A stretch of 52,775 bases of DNA from a virus. Shown one piece after another: positions 41,147-49,318 of this stretch. The notes beneath the pieces are model-generated. The model saw only the letters and a list, made by a program, of their open reading frames with translations. It was not told where the DNA came from and ran no database searches. The position numbers and the translations under genes were made by a program. The stretch lies in IMG/VR virus record IMGVR_UViG_3300032174_000008, positions 1-52,775 of that record. One strand, written 5' to 3'. How positions within the stretch are numbered: the stretch's first letter is position 1; each line of letters opens with the position of its first letter.

Positions 41147-41707
41147 TTAGATTGTTCTCCGTTGCTCTGCCATTGAATATAATGCGAACTTGCTCAAATT
41201 CGCCTCTTTGAACTTCTTCGGTCTACGTGCTTTGATGAACACACCCGGTTCAGACGGATCATCCATCAGCGCGAGTATCTCAAAGTCGGCAAAGATCGCC
41301 CGCATGTCATCACAATTGTAGCGCCAGGCGTCTATCGGGTATTCGTGATATTGAAATCCTTCCGACCGCGTGGTAATGAATAACACGCCGCCCGGTTTCA
41401 ACACGCGTTTGTAATTGCTGATCACCGCGCGCCAGTCGCTAACATGCTCGATTACCTCAGTCGATACCAGCACGTCAAACGAGCGCGCGCCGAACGTTTT
41501 TACAAGATCCTCAGCCGCGCAAATGCGATCAACACAGATACCCGGTACGATGTCCGTGCCAACGTATCGATTACAACCCAGCCGCTCGAAATGCCAGCGT
41601 GCCGAACCGTTCACGTCCTGCGAACCGCTTTCGATAATGTCCTTGCCGAATGCCTCGTCTTTAGCAAGGTTGTCGCGCACGAATTCAAGGCAACGTATAT
41701 TACACAC
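41147..41707 (-). CDS. Class I SAM-dependent methyltransferase (type 11-like)
   Basis: A 186-residue protein: YVGTDIVPGICVD with the acidic residue after strand 2, FDVLVSTEVIEHVSDW (the motif IV position of type-11 enzymes), then ISNYKRVLKPGGVLFITTRSEGFQYHEYP. The usual glycine-rich motif I is weak. Probably acts on a small molecule or sugar with the neighbouring glycosyltransferase. Overlaps that gene by 8 bases. Confidence 0.75.
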   Translation of the reverse strand: MCNIRCLEFVRDNLAKDEAFGKDIIESGSQDVNGSARWHFERLGCNRYVGTDIVPGICVDRICAAEDLVKTFGARSFDVLVSTEVIEHVSDWRAVISNYKRVLKPGGVLFITTRSEGFQYHEYPIDAWRYNCDDMRAIFADFEILALMDDPSEPGVFIKARRPKKFKEANLSKFALYSMAEQRRTI

Positions 41708-42470
41708 TGATCGTCGTCTTTTCCGTGTCGAGTGTCGAGTGTTGGTAACTTTTGCCGATGTGATCGAAGTACGTGTTTATCCACTCTGGCAACACAGTAA
41801 TCACTGGCGACTGAGGCTCACTCCGCATTTTATCAAGTACCATGTGACTGTACGCCTCCTCAGTCGCGCCCAACTTCAGCCCTTCGGGATAATACCCGTA
41901 GAATTGCGGGTGAAACGTTGCGCGCTTGAGGTGCGGCGTGTTGCTATAAATCCAAAGTGTCGGGGAACCGCTATCCAAAAGTAAGTAACACAGCTTGCCG
42001 AACAACCCCATGCCCTCACGGTAATCGGGTATCCAGTGCGATATGTCGGCCTCCATTTGATGGAGAATACACTGAGTACCACTTGTGCCGCCGAACCGCA
42101 TCATGCCGATTTCCGGCTTGACCTCCATACACGCAATCGCCGCCTGAAGGTCAAGTTCCTTCTGTAGAATTCGGTCATCTTCGACCTGAATTACGAAAGG
42201 TGCACTACTATAACGAAGTGCACGATTTACATTAAACCCCCACCCGCCGTTAACGCCTCGATGTGGCACAAACTCATAGTTTATGAAATTAAATATGTAT
42301 GACTTTGCAAGTTTAGATTGATAATCACCTGGGGAAGCATCATCCGCAATCAAGTATCGAAGTTTATCCTTCGGATAATCAATTTTTTTATGGAGGGCCT
42401 CCATTGTGAGGATTATCTCATTCAAACGATCGTACGTGACGACTATAATATCAACGCGGGGCCACTCCAT
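41700..42470 (-). CDS. GT2-like glycosyltransferase
   Basis: A 256-residue protein with GT-A start VDIIVVTYDRLNEIILTMEAL, IADDASPGDY and, later, VIQVEDDRILQKELDLQAA with the DxD-like acidic pair VEDD. No membrane helices. It is between the type-11 methyltransferase and an HNH endonuclease, which overlaps its start by 20 bases. Confidence 0.75.
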   Translation of the reverse strand: MEWPRVDIIVVTYDRLNEIILTMEALHKKIDYPKDKLRYLIADDASPGDYQSKLAKSYIFNFINYEFVPHRGVNGGWGFNVNRALRYSSAPFVIQVEDDRILQKELDLQAAIACMEVKPEIGMMRFGGTSGTQCILHQMEADISHWIPDYREGMGLFGKLCYLLLDSGSPTLWIYSNTPHLKRATFHPQFYGYYPEGLKLGATEEAYSHMVLDKMRSEPQSPVITVLPEWINTYFDHIGKSYQHSTLDTEKTTISV

Positions 42471-43209
42471 TTATTTCAACGCTCCGAACGTGGCTAAAGA
42501 ACTCCAGAATGCTGGACTGTTTTTTGAGAGCCACGCGTTTTCCATATTCTTCAACAAGCCACCCCATAGCATTCTTTTTGCCTTTACTATTGTTGCATCC
42601 ATCGATTCCGTGACAAAGGGGAACAATATTGCCGGGGACTGTATTGCCCCCGTCGCAAACAGGTATCCAGTGGTCAAGCGCCAATGTGTGCCAAAAGCCA
42701 ATAGTACGCCCGCAAATAGCGCAGCGGTTACGCCAATAATCAAGAGCAAATAACCAGTCGTCTTTGGTGAAATCAACAACGGTTTCCAGTTTCTTTGCGC
42801 GCCGTCGCTCAACGGCGATCTTTTGGTTAAGTTGTATTGTTCCTTTATCTCTCCGCCGAATATAAGACTCGCGCGAGCGCTCACGAAAAACATCCCGGTT
42901 ATCTTGATAACGCTTCTTGTGATAGAGCGCACTTTCGGCCTTATGCCTTCGGTAGCGCATTTTATTGGCAGCGCCATATTGCTCTCGGTGTTGTTCGTAA
43001 TGATGATGCTTGTACTCAGGGTTTTTATCAAACCACGCCTTCTTAGATGCCTTAACACGGTCCTTGTGAGTTTCGGTGTACCGATGTTGGTTGACTTTTC
43101 GACAAGCCTTGCACTGTTTATCAAGCCCGGTTGACTTGTTCCGGTAGAACCATTCGGCTGTTGCTGGAAACTCTTGCTTGCACTTCGAACAACGTCTATA
43201 CTCTTCCAT
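42451..43209 (-). CDS. HNH homing endonuclease with zinc-finger N-terminus
   Basis: A 252-residue protein. N-terminus: CSKC and CKAC pairs (~8-36), a zinc-binding motif. The middle is a long basic helical region rich in Tyr-Arg-His (~45-125). C-terminus: HNH, CAICGR, ALDHWIPVCDGG with the first His, then VPGNIVPLCHGIDGCNNSKG with the second pair. Intruder in the operon: own TATAAT (43276-43281) and leader hairpin, and its end overlaps the next gene by 20 bases. Confidence 0.85.
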   Translation of the reverse strand: MEEYRRCSKCKQEFPATAEWFYRNKSTGLDKQCKACRKVNQHRYTETHKDRVKASKKAWFDKNPEYKHHHYEQHREQYGAANKMRYRRHKAESALYHKKRYQDNRDVFRERSRESYIRRRDKGTIQLNQKIAVERRRAKKLETVVDFTKDDWLFALDYWRNRCAICGRTIGFWHTLALDHWIPVCDGGNTVPGNIVPLCHGIDGCNNSKGKKNAMGWLVEEYGKRVALKKQSSILEFFSHVRSVEINGVAPR

Positions 43210-43234
43210 AGTGCCTCCTGTTCAGGCGCTCAAC

Positions 43235-43260
43235 CCCCGGTTGTTTTCAGCAACGCGGGG
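43235..43260 (-). promoter_or_regulatory. Leader hairpin of HNH endonuclease
   Basis: CCCCG/CGGGG stem with a further GTTG/CAAC inner pairing, between TATAAT and the SD AGGAGG before ATG 43209. Confidence 0.5.
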
Positions 43261-43275
43261 ACTTCAATTCAGCTT

Positions 43276-43281
43276 ATTATA
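43276..43281 (-). promoter_or_regulatory. -10 box TATAAT for HNH endonuclease
   Basis: Perfect TATAAT on the minus strand, overlapping the end of the exonuclease gene. No -35 box. Confidence 0.5.
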
Positions 43282-43885
43282 CCTCAGCACTCGCCATTTT
43301 CTTGATCAGCGCCAGGGTCGCAATGCAATCGCTGAGGGCCGTGTGTCCCCCGCCCGGCAACCGTTGCCATTTAAAATTGCCGTGATACTCGTTGTACTCA
43401 CCAACGAACTCGGCATACGGATTCATGATGTCGATAGTCCGCACTCCGCCTTGAATTAATGAGACATCGGCCCACGTTCCGTCGTTTTTCATGTGGTGCG
43501 ACTTGATGCCAACATGCTTAGCCGACTGCTCAACAATCCGTGTGTCGAAATCGGCATTGTAAATAGCCACATGCAAACCGTCTGTTAAAAGCTGCACAAG
43601 GCTATCCCACACCTGGTCAAACGTCGGCGCGTCCTTGACCATCTCGTTGCTTATGCCGTGAACCGCAAACGCGCGCCCGCGTTCGTCAATCGGCTTGCTC
43701 GGCTTAACCAGCGTGTCAAGTAGCACGTTGCCGTCACTGTCGATCACGGCGATCTGCACGACTTCGGCGCTGTCGTCGAGACCGGTTGTCTCGGTATCCA
43801 AAATAAGGAACTTCTTTGCCGCAAGCTGTTTCATGGCGGCTATCGCGTCGGCGCGAGCACTCAGATAATCAACTTCACTTTGCAT
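43277..43885 (-). CDS. DnaQ-like 3'-5' exonuclease
   Basis: A 202-residue DEDD-family exonuclease: FLILDTETTGLDD (Exo I, DxE), IYNADFDTRIV (Exo II, D) and HTALSDCIATLALI (Exo III, His and Asp, so DEDDh type). Acts on DNA or RNA ends, e.g. proofreading-like or in nucleic-acid turnover. ATG 43885 with AAAAAGGAT is used; the frame upstream to 44203 is rejected as unusual and without SD. TACACT (43960-43965) and a leader hairpin precede it. Confidence 0.85.
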   Translation of the reverse strand: MQSEVDYLSARADAIAAMKQLAAKKFLILDTETTGLDDSAEVVQIAVIDSDGNVLLDTLVKPSKPIDERGRAFAVHGISNEMVKDAPTFDQVWDSLVQLLTDGLHVAIYNADFDTRIVEQSAKHVGIKSHHMKNDGTWADVSLIQGGVRTIDIMNPYAEFVGEYNEYHGNFKWQRLPGGGHTALSDCIATLALIKKMASAEV

Positions 43886-43905
43886 CACAAATATCCTTTT
43901 TAGGT

Positions 43906-43933
43906 GGGACTGTGACCCACGGGACACAGCCCC
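43906..43933 (-). promoter_or_regulatory. Leader hairpin of the DnaQ-like gene
   Basis: GGG-CTGTG with CACAG-CCC pairing, about 20 bases ahead of the ATG; -10-like TACACT at 43960-43965. Confidence 0.45.
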
Positions 43934-43973
43934 CAACCGTCTCAGCAAGAACAGTTCACAGTGTACCATAAAA

Positions 43974-44240
43974 TCAAGGTATAGGTAGCGGTCTGTTGTA
44001 ATCCGCCCAATCCTTGAGTACTGCCTTTTGGTCAACCCCAAAGTAAGCGCTGATATGCTCCAACAGAAACAACCACCAGTCCGATTTGTCGGTAATTGTC
44101 GATTGAAATTGGCGGGGTACAGGTTCATTGCGAAGGCGGTCGAACGTAAACATGGCGAACATGACATTTTCATCGGCATTGTCGGACGGATTACCTTCAA
44201 CACGGAAAGCGTAATTGTCGATAACCATTATTCCGCTCAT
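43974..44240 (-). CDS. Hypothetical protein
   Basis: An 88-residue protein with beta start (VIDNYAFRVEGN) and a Trp-rich helical C-terminus (DWWLFLLEHISAYFG). No known family. It is one base after the Zn-ribbon stop, in the same operon. Confidence 0.62.
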   Translation of the reverse strand: MSGIMVIDNYAFRVEGNPSDNADENVMFAMFTFDRLRNEPVPRQFQSTITDKSDWWLFLLEHISAYFGVDQKAVLKDWADYNRPLPIP

Positions 44241-44241
44241 G

Positions 44242-44880
44242 TTAGTTTCCTTTCAGGCTGTTGAAGTGAGCTACCATGTACTCGTTCATGATACCAGCAG
44301 TAATTTCAGCGTTTTTCCTCATGTCGATTTCAACCTGATGCCAACCATAAGCATCGTCGCTAGACCAATCCTCATCCTTAGCGCCAAGTTCGCGTAGTGG
44401 ATTGTCGGGATCAGGCATTAGCGGTATCTGCTCACCACGCACCAATGCGTCACCATCAATCAGCCGCATTATCTGCCTATAGCAATCCTTGCAAATAACT
44501 TCTTTGCGCATATCAGGCTGAATATACCGCATCCAATCAGCACCCCGAACGGCAAAGAACTTGCGTTCCTCGTTGCCACACCGCACGCAACGCACTGGAT
44601 AGCGAATATAAGGTATTCGTCCCTTATTGGTCAACATCAACTCCCATCGAGCCGCGTCAATTACTGACAGCCCTTTCGTATATACATCGAGCGGCAAGTA
44701 GGATGTTTCAAGTGTGTATTTGGCTCTATCCATTATGCCAAGTTGCACGTATTTGCAGAAACATGAAAGAAGTTGCCCGCCGCAAAACGGGCATATCTCA
44801 TGATCGCAATTCGGAAAAAATTTATGCAACTGACCTTCTCGGCAACCGCAGTCACCGCATGTGTGGATTTGTGGAGACAT
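44242..44880 (-). CDS. Zinc-ribbon protein
   Basis: A 212-residue protein with several Cys pairs: CGDCGC, CPFCGG with CFC, CVRCG and CKDC (roughly residues 8-13, 30-43, 98-101 and 126-129), so two or more zinc ribbons. The rest is helical and acidic at the C-terminus. DNA or RNA contact is plausible. It is the first gene after the capsid terminator, with -10-like TACAAT (44969-44974) and an extended leader hairpin (44914-44964). Confidence 0.68.
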   Translation of the reverse strand: MSPQIHTCGDCGCREGQLHKFFPNCDHEICPFCGGQLLSCFCKYVQLGIMDRAKYTLETSYLPLDVYTKGLSVIDAARWELMLTNKGRIPYIRYPVRCVRCGNEERKFFAVRGADWMRYIQPDMRKEVICKDCYRQIMRLIDGDALVRGEQIPLMPDPDNPLRELGAKDEDWSSDDAYGWHQVEIDMRKNAEITAGIMNEYMVAHFNSLKGN

Positions 44881-44913
44881 ACCCCGTTTACCTCAAGTTG
44901 GTTTACCTGATGG

Positions 44914-44964
44914 GTGTGGCGACCGCCGGTAAAAAGCGGTATTCGGGAATGACCCTAGCCACAC
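44914..44964 (-). promoter_or_regulatory. Leader hairpin of the zinc-ribbon gene
   Basis: Outer GTGTGGC/GCCACAC stem (44914-44920 with 44958-44964) and inner ACCGC/GCGGT (44922-44926 with 44936-44940). Confidence 0.5.
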
Positions 44965-44968
44965 AAGA

Positions 44969-44974
44969 ATTGTA
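44969..44974 (-). promoter_or_regulatory. -10 box TACAAT for the zinc-ribbon unit
   Basis: TACAAT preceded by TGATGG, just after the capsid terminator; no -35 box. Confidence 0.4.
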
Positions 44975-44987
44975 CCATCAAACAGAA

Positions 44988-45009
44988 CCGGGCGCAACGT
45001 TGCGCCCGG
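44988..45009 (-). terminator. Terminator after the major capsid gene
   Basis: A perfect 22-bp palindrome, CCGGGCGCAAC/GTTGCGCCCGG, starting 22 bases past the capsid stop, followed on the minus strand by TTCTGTTT. It would split head-gene from later transcripts. Confidence 0.75.
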
Positions 45010-45031
45010 AGTAATCGCTGAATTGCGAACT

Positions 45032-46663
45032 TTACGCAATGACCACGGGTGGGCTGCTTTGCCAGTCCACATAATAGGAAGTCTGCGCAGGCGCCGAGGT
45101 CCTCCCGCCGTCTTTGAAGTATTGTGAATTCGGATCGTATGACGCCACGTGCTGGAGCGGAGCGTATCCGACATTCTGAAGGCGACCTGCCAACTGTGGC
45201 ATATGCGTACGCACCCTAAAGCGGGTAACCGTGTCCCACTGAACGCAAGGTCCATTGTAGTATACGTACCAGCGGAAAATCCCGCCGTCGGTCGTGAACG
45301 TGTGCAGCAACCCGCCCTGCTGTACGACGTCATCCATGATCCCGTTCTCCCAGTTGAATGGCTGGATATACGATATTGGCATTTCGCCAAGCACACGGTA
45401 CGGCATGAAGTAGATACCACTGGCGTACTGTCCGGCGCTCAATTTGTTATTGTTGGTGACGTTGGTTTCGGTGATCGTGTCGTCCTGGATGACCTCGTAG
45501 GGCACGCCGCGAATCGGCAGGTACGACCCTTGCCGCATAGCGTTGCGCAAGTCAACGGTTTCCTTGCCGTCGATGGTCACGCGCCCGTTGTTGAAAGCGC
45601 CGATTGCGGTTAGGGCTTCGGTGTACTCGTACACCGGCCACACCTTGACGATTTCGTCAAACAAGTTCGGGTGAACGACGAACTTCCAGGTGCAGGGCAG
45701 CAGCCCCTGACGCTGGGCGTTCCACCAGCACGAGCGAACCATCATATCCATACGGCTGTAGAACGACTGCCCGTTTGAGCCGCTCGATACGATGGATGAT
45801 CCGAAGTCGTCAAGGTACGAGTCCAACGCGGTACACACGTTCTGGCTGAACACGTCCTTGTGATTGCCCTGGTTGATCTGAAGATCGAACCCTTCGATCT
45901 GCTGGTAGTTTTGCGACGTGCTGCTGTTTGCCGGGTTGCCCGCGTACGTCTGAGTGGCAAGCAACCGCTTGAGGCCAACGGCCATCACAAACGCGCGCTT
46001 TGAAAACTCATTCAAGAGGATTTGATTGCCGCCGCCCTGCCCCAACATTTGCGGGATCAGGTTGGTTTGTGGCGGGGCCATATTCATCAACTGGAGGTAC
46101 GTCGGGTCGGCGCGGTCACGCAATGTAGCGATGTTTTCGAGGTTCATTGAGAACGAACCGCGATACTTGCCAAACGGCATTGTCACCGTGCAAGCCTTGA
46201 GCAGTCCGGCTTCCGGCCCAACGGCGCATTGGGTAGTCGGTTGATTGGCTACCGAGTCCAGGTTGCCGGACGTTACACCGGTGATATAGGTGTGCAGCGG
46301 AGCCGAAAAGCCGCCGAACCCCTGATCGCCGCCGTCAAACTCCTGACCGAGTCCCTCGAAGATGATCGGCAAGTCGTCAATCAGCCCTTGCATCGGCAAC
46401 ATCATCGCGCTGAAGATTTGCGGCATTTGACCGGGCACGGAAAAGAGACCGCCATTACCATGGACATATGGTCCTACTGGATTTGCGCCAACACCCGTTG
46501 GATTGTTTTTGAAGCCGGTCATCTGGTCATCAGTTCCGGCCAGTTGTTTCTGCTGGAAGCTGAGCGGGATGTTTTTCGCGTTCTTGTTGGTAACGTGATA
46601 CGGATTATCGAACGGCGAAAACGGATTGAAACGGTGCGGTTGCTGTTGAACTTGTAGTGTCAT
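45032..46663 (-). CDS. Major capsid protein
   Basis: A 543-residue protein, HK97-type by position (portal, protease/scaffold, capsid). It is longer than the HK97 protein and has a long N-terminal segment (~1-100) that may be partly cleaved. Contains beta-rich internal stretches and the pattern FDEIVKVWPVYEYTEALTAI near the middle. No sequence motif is diagnostic, so the call is by order, size and abundance-type composition (Gln/Asn/Phe-rich). A terminator follows. Confidence 0.8.
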   Translation of the reverse strand: MTLQVQQQPHRFNPFSPFDNPYHVTNKNAKNIPLSFQQKQLAGTDDQMTGFKNNPTGVGANPVGPYVHGNGGLFSVPGQMPQIFSAMMLPMQGLIDDLPIIFEGLGQEFDGGDQGFGGFSAPLHTYITGVTSGNLDSVANQPTTQCAVGPEAGLLKACTVTMPFGKYRGSFSMNLENIATLRDRADPTYLQLMNMAPPQTNLIPQMLGQGGGNQILLNEFSKRAFVMAVGLKRLLATQTYAGNPANSSTSQNYQQIEGFDLQINQGNHKDVFSQNVCTALDSYLDDFGSSIVSSGSNGQSFYSRMDMMVRSCWWNAQRQGLLPCTWKFVVHPNLFDEIVKVWPVYEYTEALTAIGAFNNGRVTIDGKETVDLRNAMRQGSYLPIRGVPYEVIQDDTITETNVTNNNKLSAGQYASGIYFMPYRVLGEMPISYIQPFNWENGIMDDVVQQGGLLHTFTTDGGIFRWYVYYNGPCVQWDTVTRFRVRTHMPQLAGRLQNVGYAPLQHVASYDPNSQYFKDGGRTSAPAQTSYYVDWQSSPPVVIA

Positions 46664-46666
46664 GAT

Positions 46667-48817
46667 TTAACCCCTGTGCCCGTTCTGGAATGCCGTGGGC
46701 AGTCCGATAAACGCCGCCATGTCAACCGCCTTGATGTTTTCGACGGGCGTGTTTGGTGCGGTATTGCCGCCGATACCTTCCATGCGTGCCTTGATTGACA
46801 CCAACGCCGGATCGTCGGGTGGCACTTGCGTATACGGCGAACGACTGGCCGGCGTCGGGTTGTACAACTCCTTTGCCAGCGCGTTGATACCCGCTTCAAG
46901 CCCGGCCTGTTTTTGATTGATAGCGACCAACGCCTGAGACACTTGACCCAACGCGTCACCAATAGCCTTATAGCCGGTTGCCAGTTCCTTCAGCCCGGTT
47001 TCGGGAGTGCGCGCTTTGCGTCGCGCCTTCTTTGCCGGTGGGGTGTCGTCTTCCTCATCCTCACCATCTTCGCCGTCGTCCTCACCGTCTGACGCGGCAG
47101 CGGCTTTTGCCGCTTTCAGTTGGCGCTTGAGCTTGGCGACTTCCTTCTTGAGCCGCCCGAATTCCTCGTCCTCATCCTCGTCGGTTTCCGGCTCGTCTTC
47201 GGGATTATTCTGTTCTTCTTCGGTGACTGGTTGACCTTGACGCCCGGTTTTGGGCAGCGGCTCATCAGTCTTGGTCTTCTGACCGGCAAGGATCAAAACG
47301 GCGTTCTTGAGAGCCTTCACGTCTGAGGCAAGGTCGCTTTCCTCTGCGTCAACCTCCTTAAAGCTCGTTTCGATCTGGTCTAAGGCACGCGATTTCGTGC
47401 CAGCGGTTGCAAGCAGTTGTTTGGCTAGGGCGGGGCCTAAACGCCGTTCCAACTCCTTGCGCTTTTGCGCGGTTACTGTCATTTCCTTGAACTCCTCTAA
47501 GTTTGCAAACCCCGTCCATAAGTTCGCCGCCATATCGCTAGGCAACGGCGAAATTTCAAACGGCGTGTAATCGTGGTACACACCATCGACCAAAGCTGAT
47601 CGCGGGTAGAGATACCCGAATGAAACCAAATCATCGTCAGGCGCGGCGTTGACGTAGTATTCTTTCATAGCCTGGCTGAACTCGTCAGGCCAGAATTCGC
47701 CCGCCGCCATAACCACATGCCCCTCACGTCCCAACCAGAACGCCTCACCGTGATATGCTTTGCAGTGCCAGTAATCAAGTTTGGGCATAGGCGCCAGTCC
47801 GCTATCGATACGCTCAATCGCTTTGTCATGCGCCTTTTCAGCGAACCATTCGCCGTCACGGTCTTGCGCGTTATTCGAGTAGAACGCGACCCAGTACTGG
47901 TTGTCCGGCCCGAACGTCTTGAATCCGGTGGTGATGTCTAACGGCGGGTTGTGCCACTCAACTATGCCAAGCGCCTGTTTGACCGCCGTCTTGATGACTT
48001 CAATCAGTCCCGGTCGGTCAACTTCCTTGCCGCCGTCTACCACCGTTACCGGCTGTGCGTTTGCCGCGTCTTCCTCGTCGTCGTCTAGTTCGCGCAACCA
48101 CAGATTGCAAAGTCCCGGCGCTACGATGTCCCCAGCAACCAATCGGCAAGCTGCGTCATCAGCATCGAAGAATGCACAGTTCGCGCAAGCCGATGTCTTG
48201 TCGCCGCCCGTCGGCTCATACTGCACACGCGGATCATCGGGATCGAGTTTCGGTGTGAGTGTGTCACCCAGATAATCGTCACCATCATCGTCGAATTGCA
48301 CCGGGCTAGGATTGGACTGTTCAGCGAGTGGCGACCAACCGCCGCCGAATAGCGACTTTTTACCGTGCTTGGCTAACTCGGCGTGCAGGTCGGCTTTGTC
48401 GCTTTCGTCGTTTGCCAGTCGTCCGATACGCGCGTGGATGCGACTGAGCGCCTGCTTGCGATCTTCCGGTGACAAATCGGCGGCATGACCATGTGGGGCG
48501 CTAGCGTCAGAACCAAGCGCGGCAATGGCTAAGCCGAGGTGCTTACGGTCCTGGATCGGCAGCTTCCACGTTGACGGCTTATCCGGGTCAGGCACAACCG
48601 CGTAATCCTCACTCGAAGTCGGACGGCCCGCGCCCTGCTTAAAATCAAGTTCCTTCTTTTTCGGCTTGGTCGACTCGTTGGCGTACAGCGCCTTGATTTG
48701 AGCCGCCGCATGATGTCGGCTCGGATGTGTGCCGAGTGCCGGGCCTGACGGCTTGCCATCAGCGCCTTTTTTATGCACCTTAAACTTGTCGCCATGAGGA
48801 ACAATCATATATGGCAT
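46667..48817 (-). CDS. Prohead protease fused to scaffold, with a four-Cys domain
   Basis: A 716-residue protein. N-terminus (~1-150): charged, KVHKKGADGKPSGPALG and a DUF6582-like segment (KLPIQDRKHLGLAIAAL). A four-Cys domain CANCAFFDADDAACRLV...CNLW (~210-240). Protease core (~300-440): DYWHCKAYHGEAFWLG (His) and LVSFGYLYP (Ser), as in S78-type prohead proteases. Then a coiled-coil, Asp/Glu-rich scaffold (~470-610) and a basic tail with KKARRKAR (~600). The protease would cut the scaffold and the capsid N-terminus during maturation. It precedes the capsid gene by three bases. Confidence 0.75.
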   Translation of the reverse strand: MPYMIVPHGDKFKVHKKGADGKPSGPALGTHPSRHHAAAQIKALYANESTKPKKKELDFKQGAGRPTSSEDYAVVPDPDKPSTWKLPIQDRKHLGLAIAALGSDASAPHGHAADLSPEDRKQALSRIHARIGRLANDESDKADLHAELAKHGKKSLFGGGWSPLAEQSNPSPVQFDDDGDDYLGDTLTPKLDPDDPRVQYEPTGGDKTSACANCAFFDADDAACRLVAGDIVAPGLCNLWLRELDDDEEDAANAQPVTVVDGGKEVDRPGLIEVIKTAVKQALGIVEWHNPPLDITTGFKTFGPDNQYWVAFYSNNAQDRDGEWFAEKAHDKAIERIDSGLAPMPKLDYWHCKAYHGEAFWLGREGHVVMAAGEFWPDEFSQAMKEYYVNAAPDDDLVSFGYLYPRSALVDGVYHDYTPFEISPLPSDMAANLWTGFANLEEFKEMTVTAQKRKELERRLGPALAKQLLATAGTKSRALDQIETSFKEVDAEESDLASDVKALKNAVLILAGQKTKTDEPLPKTGRQGQPVTEEEQNNPEDEPETDEDEDEEFGRLKKEVAKLKRQLKAAKAAAASDGEDDGEDGEDEEDDTPPAKKARRKARTPETGLKELATGYKAIGDALGQVSQALVAINQKQAGLEAGINALAKELYNPTPASRSPYTQVPPDDPALVSIKARMEGIGGNTAPNTPVENIKAVDMAAFIGLPTAFQNGHRG

Positions 48818-49318
48818 CTAACTCACCTTTGCCGCTGCTTGATTAATCAGCGATACGATCAACGCTTCAAATCCGGCTTGCCGCTTATCGACAATCGCCT
48901 GATCAAATTCACGCCCTTCGCTACCCGGATGATGCACCCCAGCGCTAAACACGTCGTTGCCAAATGCCCCGCCGGATTGCGAACCGACCACGCGCTTAAC
49001 CGTTTTTGCCGTGTAACCGCTCATGAAGTGCAGTTTTTTGGCTTTAACCGGGAATATGTCATGCGGGATTGTGCCATTGTTCACATATCCGTACACTTCG
49101 TTATCGGTCCACACAGAGCCGACAATATCCGATCCCTGGTATGCGGCCCGGTCAACGTTGAAGTCCGGTGCTGATTTCCACGTAGCGGTTGTGCTGTCGA
49201 AGTCCGGTTTGATCATCGTGCTGGTTGCCTGATCGACTGCATCCATCAGCAACGACTCGCCAAGCGCCAGCCACGCCGCCGCCATATCAGGAGGTACGAT
49301 AGCGGTAAACTGAGTCAT
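48818..49318 (-). CDS. Minor head protein (gp10-like or MuF-adjacent)
   Basis: A 166-residue protein between the portal and protease genes. Opening AAAWLALGESLLMDAV, a middle loop, then AKKLHFMSGYTAKTVKRVVG with basic residues. It has the look of HK97 gp10-like tail/head components. The assignment is weak; position supports a virion-assembly role. Confidence 0.55.
   Translation of the reverse strand: MTQFTAIVPPDMAAAWLALGESLLMDAVDQATSTMIKPDFDSTTATWKSAPDFNVDRAAYQGSDIVGSVWTDNEVYGYVNNGTIPHDIFPVKAKKLHFMSGYTAKTVKRVVGSQSGGAFGNDVFSAGVHHPGSEGREFDQAIVDKRQAGFEALIVSLINQAAAKVS

Noticed and set aside
42471-43124. 217-residue minus-strand frame in another phase of the HNH gene
   Set aside because: Hydrophobic, Thr/Ser-rich shadow; the HNH and Cys motifs are all in the 42451-43209 frame.
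43886-44203. N-terminal extension of the DnaQ-like gene
   Set aside because: The extension overlaps the 43974-44240 gene and the leader hairpin and has Cys/Arg-rich shadow sequence; ATG 43885 has AAAAAGGAT.
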